Shown: positions 1 to 8,651, counted from the first letter of the stretch. The stretch is 64,000 bases of DNA from WTGA01 sp965231865 (GCA_965231865.1 CBDDOJ010000002.1:992001-1056000), one strand, 5' to 3'. Notes: generated from the sequence alone by a model not told the origin. Numbers and translations: made by a program.

Positions 1-294
1 GAGGCGGGTTTCAATCAGTTCCAGGGGACTGGTTTCTTCCGCAATATTTTCTTGTTCAAATGTACTGTCGTAGGTGACAAAGGTCCCGCTGCCAAATTTT
101 TTTTTCACAAAGCTGGCATGTTCCAGCTGGTCCAGGGCCGCCCGGACCGTCCCCCGGGCAACCGTGTATTGCCTGGCCAGGTCTCTTTCGGACGGCAACC
201 GCTGGTTGAATACGTAGTCCCCGTTGATGATGGCGGTGCGCAACCGGTTAAAGATTTTTCCGGACCCTTTTGGGGTCTGAATATACGTTTCCAT
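1..294 (-). CDS. GntR-family transcriptional regulator, FadR-type, N-terminal part only (cut by window edge)
   Basis: The leftward reading frame starts with METYIQTPKGSGKIF and runs off the left edge after 98 codons. It shows the GntR winged helix-turn-helix signature: PSERDLARQYTVARGTVRAA, then a wing with KKFGSGTFV. The linker SPLELIETRL is typical of the FadR/FCD subfamily, whose C-terminal effector domain would lie outside the window. The gene is divergent from the amine oxidoreductase operon at 507, so it is the natural candidate regulator of that operon (inference). No clear ribosome binding site precedes the ATG at 294, so the exact start is uncertain. Confidence 0.85.
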   Translation of the reverse strand, partial: METYIQTPKGSGKIFNRLRTAIINGDYVFNQRLPSERDLARQYTVARGTVRAALDQLEHASFVKKKFGSGTFVTYDSTFEQENIAEETSPLELIETRL

Positions 295-329
295 TGGAAT
301 GGTTGGATGTGGTGGCAGAATATAATCTG

Positions 330-347
330 TGGTTCATATATGGTTCA
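330..347. promoter_or_regulatory. Direct repeat TGGTTCA x2, one helical turn apart, between divergent genes
   Basis: TGGTTCA occurs at 330-336 and again at 341-347, an 11-bp period that puts both copies on the same DNA face. It lies in the 212-bp region between the GntR gene and the oxidoreductase gene, upstream of both. This makes it a candidate binding site for the divergent GntR protein; that role is inferred. Confidence 0.35.
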
Positions 348-433
348 ATAAATTTATGGAAAACCGATGTTTTGGTCTTGATTATATCGGCCTTTTAATG
401 CTTTACTTGGGTCTGGTGAAAATAATCCGGAAA

Positions 434-477
434 ATGGTATAAAAATAAATAAGAAAGATACACCAAATTTATACCAT
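434..477. promoter_or_regulatory. Perfect 10-bp inverted repeat, candidate operator of the oxidoreductase operon
   Basis: ATGGTATAAA (434-443) and TTTATACCAT (468-477) are perfect inverted copies separated by 24 bp of AT-rich sequence. Their centres are 34 bp apart, close to three helical turns, as expected for two bound dimers or a looped complex. The right arm ends 29 bp before the ATG at 507. A role as GntR operator is inferred from position and symmetry only. Confidence 0.45.
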
Positions 478-506
478 AAAATTTCAGACTTAACAAGAAG
501 ACAGAC

Positions 507-1847
507 ATGGCATTCCCGCAATACAGCAAATATCTCATTATCGGGGCCGGTATTCATGGGTTGAGTACTGCTTATCATCTTGCGCTGGAACTCAAGGCCC
601 GGGGCAAGGGCGATGGCAGGGAGATCGTTGTGCTGGATAAAACGTCCATCGGCGCCGGCGCATCCGGAATTGCCTGCGGCGTGGTCCGGAACAATTATTT
701 CCAGCCGGCCATGCGTGAGCTGATGATGCAGTGCGTGGAAGTCTGGGAAAGTGATGCCCGGGCCTACAGCTACCATCCCGTGGGGTATATGCAAATCAGT
801 CCCGACGTCATGTTCGAGGATGTGGCGTCCATCGCGGCACAGCAAAAGGATATCGGATATGAGTCCGTATTCATCGAAGGCGAAAAGGCATCGATGCAAT
901 ACATGCGGGGACTCTTTCATGACTGGCAGGCGAAAGGCATTACCTCCGTGCTCCATGAGAAAAGGGGGGGATTTGCCAACAATACCAGGTCGCTGTACGG
1001 ATTGGCCGCGAAGGCCGAAGCCGAAGGTGTGCGCATTCTGACAGGGGTAACGGTCACCGGCTTCAATGCGGACAATGGAAGCCGCAGCATCAAGGAGGTC
1101 ATCACCCCCAAAGGCAATATTGCCTGTGATCAACTGGTGGTGGCACCGGGCCCTTGGGCCAAGACCATCTGGGACATGCTTGAGTTACCGAAAACCGTCG
1201 ATATCCAGAGCAATGGGGCCCTGCACAAGGGTATTCCCATGTGGGTCTACTGGTCATTGCAGGAAGGGACACTGGGGGTGGACCCGAAGATACAGAAAAC
1301 CAATGATGGCGGGATGCCCCCGGTGATTCATGTTGATTCTGACGCGCCGTTGTATTCGGACGTGGATGGCCAGCTGATCACCGATGAAATGTGGGGCATT
1401 TACTACAAACCGGATTTTCATTTTGATGGAATCCAGGGCGGCGCGGCACCATTCAAGGTGGAAACCGACCCGGATGAGGTGGCGGTGGACCCCTACGGGG
1501 TGGATTCCCCTGAATTTATCGTGGGCGACAAATTTGCCCACATGTGGACCTCGGCGCTGGCACATTGCCAGAAACGCTTCGAAGGCCAGATGCCCAAATA
1601 TAACAATGAACCCTCGGGAGGAATTGGCTCGTTTACACCGGACAGCTTTCCGGTATTTGATACATTTCGTGAAAACTGCTATTTTATCGCCGATTCCAAC
1701 CATGGCTACAAGATGATAGGTGTAGGGAAGCTTGTTGCCGGAGAGTTGGTGGGCTCCAACAGTTCGCTATTGGAACCTTTTCGTTTTTCACGTTATATTG
1801 AAGGCAAGTTACATCCCGTCTCAAACAGTCCCTTCCCTTGGAGCTAA
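507..1847 (+). CDS. FAD-dependent oxidoreductase of the sarcosine oxidase / N-methylglutamate dehydrogenase type
   Basis: A 446-residue D-amino-acid-oxidase-fold flavoprotein. The N-terminal Rossmann motif is G13-A-G15-I-H-G18, followed by the acidic end of the second strand (VVLDK) and a SIGAGASG stretch as in sarcosine oxidase beta-type proteins. The C-terminal part has SFPVFDTF and DSNHGYKM, typical of the FAD/substrate region. It is first in a rightward operon with a glutamine-synthetase-like enzyme and GlxBCD, the gene set used to make N-methylglutamate from methylamine. By context it would oxidise an N-methylated amino acid, giving formaldehyde and glutamate. Known N-methylglutamate dehydrogenases have four subunits; only this flavoprotein is seen here. 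The substrate is inferred. Confidence 0.8.
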   Translation: MAFPQYSKYLIIGAGIHGLSTAYHLALELKARGKGDGREIVVLDKTSIGAGASGIACGVVRNNYFQPAMRELMMQCVEVWESDARAYSYHPVGYMQISPDVMFEDVASIAAQQKDIGYESVFIEGEKASMQYMRGLFHDWQAKGITSVLHEKRGGFANNTRSLYGLAAKAEAEGVRILTGVTVTGFNADNGSRSIKEVITPKGNIACDQLVVAPGPWAKTIWDMLELPKTVDIQSNGALHKGIPMWVYWSLQEGTLGVDPKIQKTNDGGMPPVIHVDSDAPLYSDVDGQLITDEMWGIYYKPDFHFDGIQGGAAPFKVETDPDEVAVDPYGVDSPEFIVGDKFAHMWTSALAHCQKRFEGQMPKYNNEPSGGIGSFTPDSFPVFDTFRENCYFIADSNHGYKMIGVGKLVAGELVGSNSSLLEPFRFSRYIEGKLHPVSNSPFPWS

Positions 1848-1913
1848 TGCCTCAAATGGAACTGCCCTGAATGAACAGACACCACACATTTTATTGTCAA
1901 TTGGAGAATTACA

Positions 1914-3449
1914 ATGGCTGAAACGACATCCTCAACGAATAATACCGATACCAGGCGTTCCACGAGCCGGGTACAAACGTCTACCGACCTGGAGCGATGT
2001 GTCAACGCCCCCGGTCGCGCAGAACTGGTGAAACAGGTTCGCGAGAAAATCAATGAAACGGGCGTCACCTATATCTACTTCCAGTTTGTATCGGTCACCG
2101 GGCGCATCGTCGGCAAGGGGATCCCGGCGGACCATTGGGAACGGATTTCCGAGCGGGGCTTCCAGCTGGTGTATGGCTCAACCGCGAACCTGTTTATCGA
2201 CCGGCACGGGGATTACATCGGCTATGGCCCGGAAGCATCGGAACTGGTGGGGATTCCCGACCCGGAAACGTTTGTCCAGTTGCCGTGGGACAAGCGGATT
2301 GCACGGGTATACTGTACCTGTTACCGCAACCGTGAGGAGCGGGTCGATCCAGGTGCCCATCTGACGTCGGATTGCCGTGGAAACCTGAAGATTATCCATG
2401 AGGAGTTTGAGCAAAAGCACAACATGCATTTGCGGGCGGGGACGGAACCTGAAATGATGTGGCTCAAGCTGGATGAGAATCGACAGTTGAAAGGGGGGGT
2501 GACCAAGCCCAACTGTTATCACATCGACCAGTTTGAGGAACTCCGGCCGGCATTCATGCAGGTCATCGAATACGGCCGGTTGATGGGTTTCGACATGATC
2601 CAGGGTGACCATGAGGATGCACCCGGTCAGCTGGAACTGAACTGGATGTTTGACGATGTGGTCCGCAACTCCGATCGATTGACGACCTATCGTCAAATCT
2701 GTGCACAGGTCGCCCGGGAAAAAGGGCTGCATGCCTGCTTCATGTCCAAGCCGTTCATGAATGTTTCGGCTTCCGGGTGTCACCACAATCTTTCCCTGTG
2801 GACCGGGGGAGAGGACCAGGTCAATAAACTGCACCTCGACACCCTGCCTGGCCTGGAGGGGGTCTTCTCGTATCGGGAAGGCGGAACCAACCATTTCCTG
2901 CCTGATCCGGCGATTGACGAGGTCAAGCCCGGCCCCGTCGGCCTGCAGTCCATCGGCGGGGTGATCGAACACCTGGCAGCCTTGACTTCCATCGGTTCCT
3001 CCACCGTGAATTCCTACCGCCGGTTGTGGGATACCGGTTTCTGGGCACCGGTTTTCGCGGATTGGGGATTCCAGAATCGAACCTGTGCATTACGGGTCTC
3101 TGCACCTGGCCGGTTTGAGTACCGTTCCGTGGATTCCATGGTGAATCCTTACCTCATGGGCAGTGCACTGCTCAAGGCATTCGATGACGGAATATCCCGC
3201 AATCTCGATCCCGGTGAAGCGGAAGAAAGAAACATCTACCAGGCCATGGAAGCGGGCAAGCTGGTGAAGAAACTTCCGATGACCCTGGGAGATGCCCTGG
3301 AGGCCCTGGCAAATGACGAGGTCATCAAGTCCTCCATGCCCGGTGAAATGTACAAGGTGTACAACCATTACAAGGGGGACGAATGGGAGCGGTTCAACCA
3401 TTCCGTTTCCGACTGGGACCTGGAGAATTATCTGGATTGCCTGCCATAG
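1914..3449 (+). CDS. Glutamine-synthetase-family ligase, GlnT/GmaS-like (amine gamma-glutamylation)
   Basis: A 511-residue glutamine synthetase family protein, longer than the roughly 440 of GmaS. The beta-grasp N-domain covers about residues 45-125. Catalytic-domain landmarks are GTEPE (176-180) for metal binding, HEDAPGQLEL (233-242), SASGCHHNLSLW (285-296), NSYRR (366-370), QNRT (387-390) and RFEYR (400-404). The GS flap motif is altered (LWDTGFWAPV in place of the LVPGYEAPV type), so an amine other than ammonia is plausible. GGAG lies 8 nt before the ATG. Placed 66 bp after the flavoprotein and 110 bp before glxB. The likely role is gamma-glutamylation of methylamine as by GmaS; ordinary glutamine synthesis is possible but less likely in this operon. 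Confidence 0.8.
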   Translation: MAETTSSTNNTDTRRSTSRVQTSTDLERCVNAPGRAELVKQVREKINETGVTYIYFQFVSVTGRIVGKGIPADHWERISERGFQLVYGSTANLFIDRHGDYIGYGPEASELVGIPDPETFVQLPWDKRIARVYCTCYRNREERVDPGAHLTSDCRGNLKIIHEEFEQKHNMHLRAGTEPEMMWLKLDENRQLKGGVTKPNCYHIDQFEELRPAFMQVIEYGRLMGFDMIQGDHEDAPGQLELNWMFDDVVRNSDRLTTYRQICAQVAREKGLHACFMSKPFMNVSASGCHHNLSLWTGGEDQVNKLHLDTLPGLEGVFSYREGGTNHFLPDPAIDEVKPGPVGLQSIGGVIEHLAALTSIGSSTVNSYRRLWDTGFWAPVFADWGFQNRTCALRVSAPGRFEYRSVDSMVNPYLMGSALLKAFDDGISRNLDPGEAEERNIYQAMEAGKLVKKLPMTLGDALEALANDEVIKSSMPGEMYKVYNHYKGDEWERFNHSVSDWDLENYLDCLP

Positions 3450-3559
3450 TCAACTCCCGGTGCTGACAGGGGAAGACTTCGGCGCGCTGGTGGCCGGACG
3501 GGCGGCCACCGTATCCAGTAACCGGGTATCTTTAAATCTAAACGACGAGGAATTACAGA

Positions 3560-4495
3560 ATGTGTGGTATTGCTGGACTTATTCATCGCAATAGCCGTTC
3601 CGATATCGGTTCGGAAATGACCGCCATGCTTCAGTCGCTGAAGCACCGCGGGCCGGATTCTACCGGATTTGCGCTATACGGAAGACCCACGGAGAACCAG
3701 TACATCCTGCGCTTCAAGGTGGCCGAACAGGAAGAGATGAAAAACGGATTTGAAATTCATCAACAGGTGATTGAGCGACAGAAGGAAGTGGACAGACGGC
3801 TGGAAACCCTGGGGGCCAGGGTGAACCTCCGTGAGGACGCGACAGAATATTCCCATCGCTATACGTTTTCCTTTGATGGGGATATGCGAAAACTCGCCGA
3901 TTATGTTGAGGATATTGAGGGCGTGGAAATTCTGTCCATCGGGGAAGGGCTGGAGTTGATCAAGGACCTGGGCGATGCAACGACGGTCTCCGAGCAATAT
4001 AGCCTGTCAGGATTTCAGGGCACCCATGGCATTGGGCACACCCGGATGGCCACCGAATCGGATGTGGATATCCGTTCGGCACACCCCTATTGGGCGTATC
4101 CATTCAATGACGTGTCCGTGGTGCACAATGGCCAGCTGACCAACTATTGGACGTTCCGGCGCGAAATGGAACGGAAAGGGCATCGATTCATGTCCAACTG
4201 TGATTCCGAACTGATTGCGGTCTATATTGCGGATCGCATCAATGAAGGAGATGATCTGGAAACCGCCATGACCGGGTCGGTCGAGGAGCTGGACGGGGTG
4301 TTCACCTATCTTGTTGCAACCAGCGACAAGCTGGGGATGGCCAAGGATGTCATGGCCGCCAAACCGATGGTGTTGTATGAGAGCGACGAGTTTGTTGGGC
4401 TGGCGTCGGAGGAAGTTGCCATCCGGAGTATCTTTCCAAACGAAATTGAAACCTGGGACCCATATCACGGGGAGGTAAAAGTATGGCAGGTATAG
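3560..4495 (+). CDS. mgsA: GlxB / MgsA: class II glutamine amidotransferase subunit of N-methylglutamate synthase-like complex
   Basis: A 311-residue class II (Ntn) glutaminase domain. The start is MCGIAGL, so Cys2 would become the N-terminal nucleophile. HRGPDSTGFALY follows, and GHTRMATES and VHNGQL are the usual substrate-loop motifs. The protein matches the amidotransferase portion of glutamate synthase as a separate gene, the arrangement called GlxB or MgsA. GAGG sits at a proper distance before the ATG. Its last 13 bases overlap the next gene, showing translational coupling. In the N-methylglutamate pathway this subunit works with the next two proteins to move the methylamino group to 2-oxoglutarate. 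The exact donor here is inferred. Confidence 0.85.
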   Translation: MCGIAGLIHRNSRSDIGSEMTAMLQSLKHRGPDSTGFALYGRPTENQYILRFKVAEQEEMKNGFEIHQQVIERQKEVDRRLETLGARVNLREDATEYSHRYTFSFDGDMRKLADYVEDIEGVEILSIGEGLELIKDLGDATTVSEQYSLSGFQGTHGIGHTRMATESDVDIRSAHPYWAYPFNDVSVVHNGQLTNYWTFRREMERKGHRFMSNCDSELIAVYIADRINEGDDLETAMTGSVEELDGVFTYLVATSDKLGMAKDVMAAKPMVLYESDEFVGLASEEVAIRSIFPNEIETWDPYHGEVKVWQV

Positions 4496-5322
4496 AACAC
4501 CGGTCCCACGACATGGGGCTGCATATCGAGCAACTGGCCGGGCGCACGCAGCAGCGGTTCTTTAACGCAACGGAAGAAGAGAATTTCACGTACCCCTGGT
4601 CGTTTGAAGTGGATTTTGAAAAGCGCGCGGAGTTTGATGCCGAGACGATGACGCCGACACAGATCAACCTGAGAATCCGTGAGTTGATGCAGGAAGGAGT
4701 CGGCTCCATTACGGTCAGGAATCCACGGGCAAAACACGGTGTGGGAGTGGGGATCCTGAACCGCCTGAATCTGCGGTTTGAAGGCAGTCTCGGGTATTTT
4801 GGCTGTGGCTTGGTTGACGGCCCGAATATTCATATCAGCGGACGGGTCGGTTGGTCCTGCGCAGAGAACATGATGGCGGGTACGGTTGTCATTGACCACA
4901 ATGCGGGGTCGACATTCGGTGCAGCGATCCGGGGGGGTGACCTGGTTTGCCGCGGGGACGTGGGATCGCGTACGGGGATCGACCAGAAAGGCGGGACGAT
5001 CCTTGTCGGCGGACGTACCGGTGCATTTTCCGGTTTCATGATGCAGCGGGGGCGCATGGTCATCTGCGGGGACGCGGGCAAGAATCTGGGGGATTCCATG
5101 TATGACGGTACCATCTACGTGGGGGGAGAAGTGGAAGACCTGGGGGTGGATTGTGTGCCGGGCGAAATGAACGATACGGACCTCAAGTGGCTGATCGAAA
5201 AACTCGCGAGATATGATATCTCACCCGCATGCGGTGTCGAGAATATGAAAAAGTTTGTGGCAGGGAAGCAATTGTGGAACTACGACAACCTGGAGCCCAG
5301 TGAAAAGAAACTGGTCCTTTGA
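4483..5322 (+). CDS. mgsB: GlxC / MgsB: glutamate synthase C-terminal-domain-like protein
   Basis: A 279-residue protein whose middle and C-terminal parts are glycine-rich beta-helix turns (GRVGWSCAENMMAGTVVIDH, GGTILVGGRTGAFSGFMMQ, GKNLGDSMYDGTIYVGG). This is the GXGXG domain found at the C-terminus of glutamate synthase large subunits and in formylmethanofuran dehydrogenase FwdC. GGAGG lies 7 nt before the ATG, which is inside the end of glxB. It is thought to be the structural scaffold of the GlxBCD / MgsABC complex. No catalytic residues are expected. Confidence 0.85.
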   Translation: MAGIEHRSHDMGLHIEQLAGRTQQRFFNATEEENFTYPWSFEVDFEKRAEFDAETMTPTQINLRIRELMQEGVGSITVRNPRAKHGVGVGILNRLNLRFEGSLGYFGCGLVDGPNIHISGRVGWSCAENMMAGTVVIDHNAGSTFGAAIRGGDLVCRGDVGSRTGIDQKGGTILVGGRTGAFSGFMMQRGRMVICGDAGKNLGDSMYDGTIYVGGEVEDLGVDCVPGEMNDTDLKWLIEKLARYDISPACGVENMKKFVAGKQLWNYDNLEPSEKKLVL

Positions 5323-5358
5323 TTTGGCCCTGTAACGATATTCAAGAGGATTAAATGC

Positions 5359-6699
5359 ATGTCTAAAGTGAATCGAGATACCAACAAACTGGGCAACAGT
5401 TTCATATTCCCACCGGAGGTAATTGATGACATCCACATTAAATCTGAACTGGGACGCTACCGCATGCGCGGATTTTCCCTGTTCAAGAAAATACCGACCT
5501 GGGATGATTTGACGTTTATGCCAGGCACCCTGACCCGGTTTGTGATTGAGGGATACCGGGAGAAGTGCCTGACAGAAACCGTGATTGGCCCCAGGGCAAA
5601 AAGACCCCTGGTGCTGGACATCCCGGTCTATGTGACGGGCATGAGCTTTGGCGCCCTGTCCTACGAAGCCAAGACAGCCCTGGCGCGAGGCGCGACCATG
5701 GCCGGAACCGCGACCTGCTCCGGTGAAGGCGGCATGATCCCGGATGAGCGCCGTTATTCAGAAAAATGGATGTACCAGTGCATTCAGTCCCGGTACGGAT
5801 TCAACCCCAATCACCTCAGGCTGGCCGACTGTGTCGAGTTTTTTATTGGCCAGGGCTGCAAGGTGGGCCTGGGGGGTCATCTGATGGGTCAAAAAGTGAC
5901 CGACCAGGTGGCGGAAATGCGGTCGTTGCCGGCAGGGATTGACCAGCGCTCCCCGGCGCGTCACCCGGACTGGCTGGGACCGGATGACCTGGCCCTGAAA
6001 ATCGACGAAATCCGGGAGGCCACCAATGGGGAAGTGCCTATCCAGTTGAAGCTGGGGGCGGCACGGGTATACGATGACGTCAGGATGGCGGCGAAAACCG
6101 GTCCGGATTCCATTTACATGGACGGGATGGAAGGCGGGACCGGAGCCGGCCCCCACCTGGCCACCGAGGAAACCGGGGTGCCGGGGATTGCAGCCATTCG
6201 CCAGGCCCGTCGTGCCCTGGAAGACGTGGGCAAGTCCGGGGAAATCTCGCTGGTCTATGCCGGCGGAATTCGCAATGGCGGGGACGTGGCCAAGGCGCTG
6301 GCACTCGGCGCGGACGCGGTGGCCATCGGACATTCTGTATTGATGGCCCTGAATTGCAACAAGGCGATTCCGGAAGCAGATTTCGAAAAGGAGATGGGGG
6401 TGGAAGCCGGGCACTGTTACCACTGCCATACCGGGCGCTGCCCGGTGGGGGTGGCCACCCAGGATCCGGTTTTGCGCAAGCGCCTGAATCCGGATGAAGC
6501 CGCTGAGCGGGTCTACAACTTCCTCCATACCCTGACCATCGAAGCGCAGATGCTGGCCCGGGCCTGCGGTAAGACCAATGTGCATTCCCTGGAACCTGAA
6601 GACCTGGCTGCATTGACCATGGAAGCCTCTGCCCTGGCCCAGGTTCCACTTGCCGGTACCCAGTACACGGTGGGACGGCCTGACATGACACGATTCTAG
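5359..6699 (+). CDS. mgsC: GlxD / MgsC: FMN-binding glutamate synthase domain protein with Fe-S motif
   Basis: A 446-residue protein matching the FMN and 2-iminoglutarate-reducing domain of glutamate synthase. Landmarks are TGMSFGALSYEAK, GEGGMIPDERR, QLKLGAARVYDD, DGMEGGTGAGP (phosphate and FMN contacts), YAGGIRNGGDVAKALALGAD and the cysteine cluster CYHCHTGRCPVGVATQDP, which corresponds to the 3Fe-4S motif of GltB. It is therefore the redox-active subunit of the split synthase. An AGAGGA box lies 8 nt before the ATG. It is followed after 11 bp by the small gene at 6711, so the operon continues. Confidence 0.88.
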   Translation: MSKVNRDTNKLGNSFIFPPEVIDDIHIKSELGRYRMRGFSLFKKIPTWDDLTFMPGTLTRFVIEGYREKCLTETVIGPRAKRPLVLDIPVYVTGMSFGALSYEAKTALARGATMAGTATCSGEGGMIPDERRYSEKWMYQCIQSRYGFNPNHLRLADCVEFFIGQGCKVGLGGHLMGQKVTDQVAEMRSLPAGIDQRSPARHPDWLGPDDLALKIDEIREATNGEVPIQLKLGAARVYDDVRMAAKTGPDSIYMDGMEGGTGAGPHLATEETGVPGIAAIRQARRALEDVGKSGEISLVYAGGIRNGGDVAKALALGADAVAIGHSVLMALNCNKAIPEADFEKEMGVEAGHCYHCHTGRCPVGVATQDPVLRKRLNPDEAAERVYNFLHTLTIEAQMLARACGKTNVHSLEPEDLAALTMEASALAQVPLAGTQYTVGRPDMTRF

Positions 6700-6710
6700 G
6701 AGGTGAGATC

Positions 6711-7097
6711 ATGAGTGAAGCAGATATAGACCAGTTCATTGACTCCGACGGCCTGGATACGGACCGTGAAAAGGATATCGGTCAGCATATCGGTTATCGG
6801 TATGATGTGAATCTGGTGCCGGACCTGAACCGGTGTCCCGCATTTCTCAGGAAGTACATGGAAGTCATGGGCTGGGATGACCTGAACTGGCTTGAAGATG
6901 TACACATGGGATATGAAGAGGGCCGGCCGGCCGTATTCGATCGGAATATCAATGGCTGGGTGCAGGTGCCGGAGGACATGGAACTGCCGGACAACCAGCA
7001 GGACCGGGATATGATCGCCCGGGAGTTGCTGGTGAAGTTCCAGATGTCCCGATCCCATCCCATGGTTGACCTGATGGGTGCCTACCGAAAATTCTAA
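6711..7097 (+). CDS. Unrecognised 128-residue acidic protein at the end of the N-methylglutamate-type operon
   Basis: The gene starts 11 bp after mgsC with a near-perfect ribosome binding site (AGGAGGTGA), so it is certainly translated with it. The product is soluble and acidic, with no signal peptide or membrane segment. It has a core of CPAFLRKYMEVMGWDDLNWL and a C-terminal half with several Asp/Glu-rich turns, and a single cysteine, which argues against the zinc-binding SoxD-type delta subunit. I do not recognise the family. Position suggests an accessory or missing small subunit of the amine-oxidising or synthase complex; this is inference. Confidence 0.7.
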   Translation: MSEADIDQFIDSDGLDTDREKDIGQHIGYRYDVNLVPDLNRCPAFLRKYMEVMGWDDLNWLEDVHMGYEEGRPAVFDRNINGWVQVPEDMELPDNQQDRDMIARELLVKFQMSRSHPMVDLMGAYRKF

Positions 7098-7213
7098 CTC
7101 ATTTTTTCTGTGTACCGGTGTATTCCTTCGGGGCTTGCGGGGGTTGGTTGAAGCCGGATGAATCCGAGGCTGAATCTGATGCAATGGGGTGCCCGGATCG
7201 GGTATTCTCGTCC

Positions 7214-7786
7214 ATGACACTGGCTGTGTCTTCCCGGGACCTCAAGCATCAGTTTCTTGCCTGGCAATGCCGGATCAGGCAATACGCGGTGCGCAGGAAC
7301 GAAGGCCGTCCATCGTCCGGGATGCGACCCGGGTTGTGGATCAGGGACCAGGCCGCCGGAGCGGTGAATGTGCTGGTTGTCAAATCGGATAGCGAAAAGG
7401 TCACCCGTGAGTTTCGATATATGGTCCAGAAAACCCTGGACCCGCAGGACAGGCATTCCAGTGCCATCCGGTTTCTCTCTGAATATTACTACCAGACCCC
7501 CCGGGATTTTGATGAGGAACTCACCGCGGTATTCTCTGTGGATAGCACCCTTGCGGACCAGATTGCAGCGGAAGCCCGGTGCAGGCTGGTTTTTGATCAG
7601 GGCAATCAACGGTATACACTGCATTGCAGCACGCGCCTGATTGAGCAGAGTGATCCGAAATACCAAACCTCATACTGGCACAATCATTTGTTCAATTCGT
7701 CCATGCCGGGAGTGGTAAAGGTGGTAGGATTCAGGCCCGACTGGGCATTGTCTGCCTTTCATTCAGGAAGCGAGGTTCCCCGATGA
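7214..7786 (+). CDS. Conserved-looking hypothetical protein translationally coupled to pdxJ
   Basis: A 190-residue protein beginning MTLAVSSRDLKHQFLAWQCR. The frame is open further upstream (to 7118), but the upstream residues are low-complexity and the ATG at 7214 gives a more protein-like N-terminus; the start is uncertain. No signal peptide, membrane segment or catalytic motif was recognised. Aromatic and charged positions (FLSEYYYQTPRDFDEEL, YWHNHLFNSSMPGVVKVVGF) suggest a folded soluble domain. Its stop overlaps the pdxJ start by four bases (ATGA). The function is unknown. Confidence 0.6.
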   Translation: MTLAVSSRDLKHQFLAWQCRIRQYAVRRNEGRPSSGMRPGLWIRDQAAGAVNVLVVKSDSEKVTREFRYMVQKTLDPQDRHSSAIRFLSEYYYQTPRDFDEELTAVFSVDSTLADQIAAEARCRLVFDQGNQRYTLHCSTRLIEQSDPKYQTSYWHNHLFNSSMPGVVKVVGFRPDWALSAFHSGSEVPR

Positions 7787-8508
7787 CCCGACTGAGCGTC
7801 AACCTGAACAAGATTGCGCTGCTTCGCAACAGCCGCGGTCGTGACTACCCCAATCTCCTGGAGTACGCGGGAAAACTGATTGATCTTGGGGTGAACGGGA
7901 TTACGATCCACCCCCGGTCGGATGAAAGGCACGCGAAACGCCAGGATGCCGTTGACCTGGGAGAAATGCTGGCTCGCTTCGAGGAGGTTGAATTCAATAT
8001 CGAGGGGTATCCTTCTGAAGAGTTCCTGCAACTGGTGGAACGTGTCAGGCCTGACCAGTGCACCCTTGTCCCCGATGGCGAGGATCAAATCACGTCCGAC
8101 CATGGATGGGACATTTCCGGAAGTTCCGGGATACTGGACCGGAGTCTCCAACGGCTGCAGGGGGCGGGAATACGCTGCTCACTGTTCCTGGACCCGACTG
8201 TCGAACAGGTCCGGGCAGCGGCCCAAACCGGCACGGAAAGAATTGAGCTGTATACGGAAGAATATGCGCGAAGCCATGGCCTCGACACCGCGGATGCCGT
8301 TTTCCATCGATACCGGGAAGCGGTCAGGCTGGCTGAAAAGTCAGGACTCGGGGTCAACGCGGGCCACGACCTGGACCTGAACAACCTGGCACGTTTCCTT
8401 GAAATTGGCAATATCCTGGAGGTGTCCATTGGCCATGCCCTGACCATTGAGTGCATTGATTTCGGAATGGAAGAGGTGGTTTCACGCTACCTGGAAATCT
8501 GCGCCTGA
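7783..8508 (+). CDS. pdxJ: Pyridoxine 5'-phosphate synthase
   Basis: PdxJ condenses 1-deoxy-D-xylulose 5-phosphate with 3-amino-2-oxopropyl phosphate, the last ring-forming step of the DXP-dependent vitamin B6 pathway. The 241-residue length is normal for the family. Seen motifs are SVNLNKIALLRNSRG (N-terminal active-site region), ITIHPRSDERH, FNIEGYP, LVPDGEDQITSDHGW, SLFLDPT, IELYTEEYA and GVNAGHDLDLNN. It overlaps the preceding hypothetical gene by four bases and converges with tmoW, 192 bp away. The usual pdxJ neighbours recO and acpS are absent here. Confidence 0.95.
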   Translation: MTRLSVNLNKIALLRNSRGRDYPNLLEYAGKLIDLGVNGITIHPRSDERHAKRQDAVDLGEMLARFEEVEFNIEGYPSEEFLQLVERVRPDQCTLVPDGEDQITSDHGWDISGSSGILDRSLQRLQGAGIRCSLFLDPTVEQVRAAAQTGTERIELYTEEYARSHGLDTADAVFHRYREAVRLAEKSGLGVNAGHDLDLNNLARFLEIGNILEVSIGHALTIECIDFGMEEVVSRYLEICA

Positions 8509-8651
8509 GCAGAGTGTCCGATGGAACCGCAATGGGAATCTCCCCATCCGGTCCCTGAAAAATGAATACGCAGGTGGGGTAGACGGGGACGGGCTGGACG
8601 GTCTTCGGTGCAGGGCGGACCCCGGCAACCCTGGAGGGAGCACCGGGCTCA

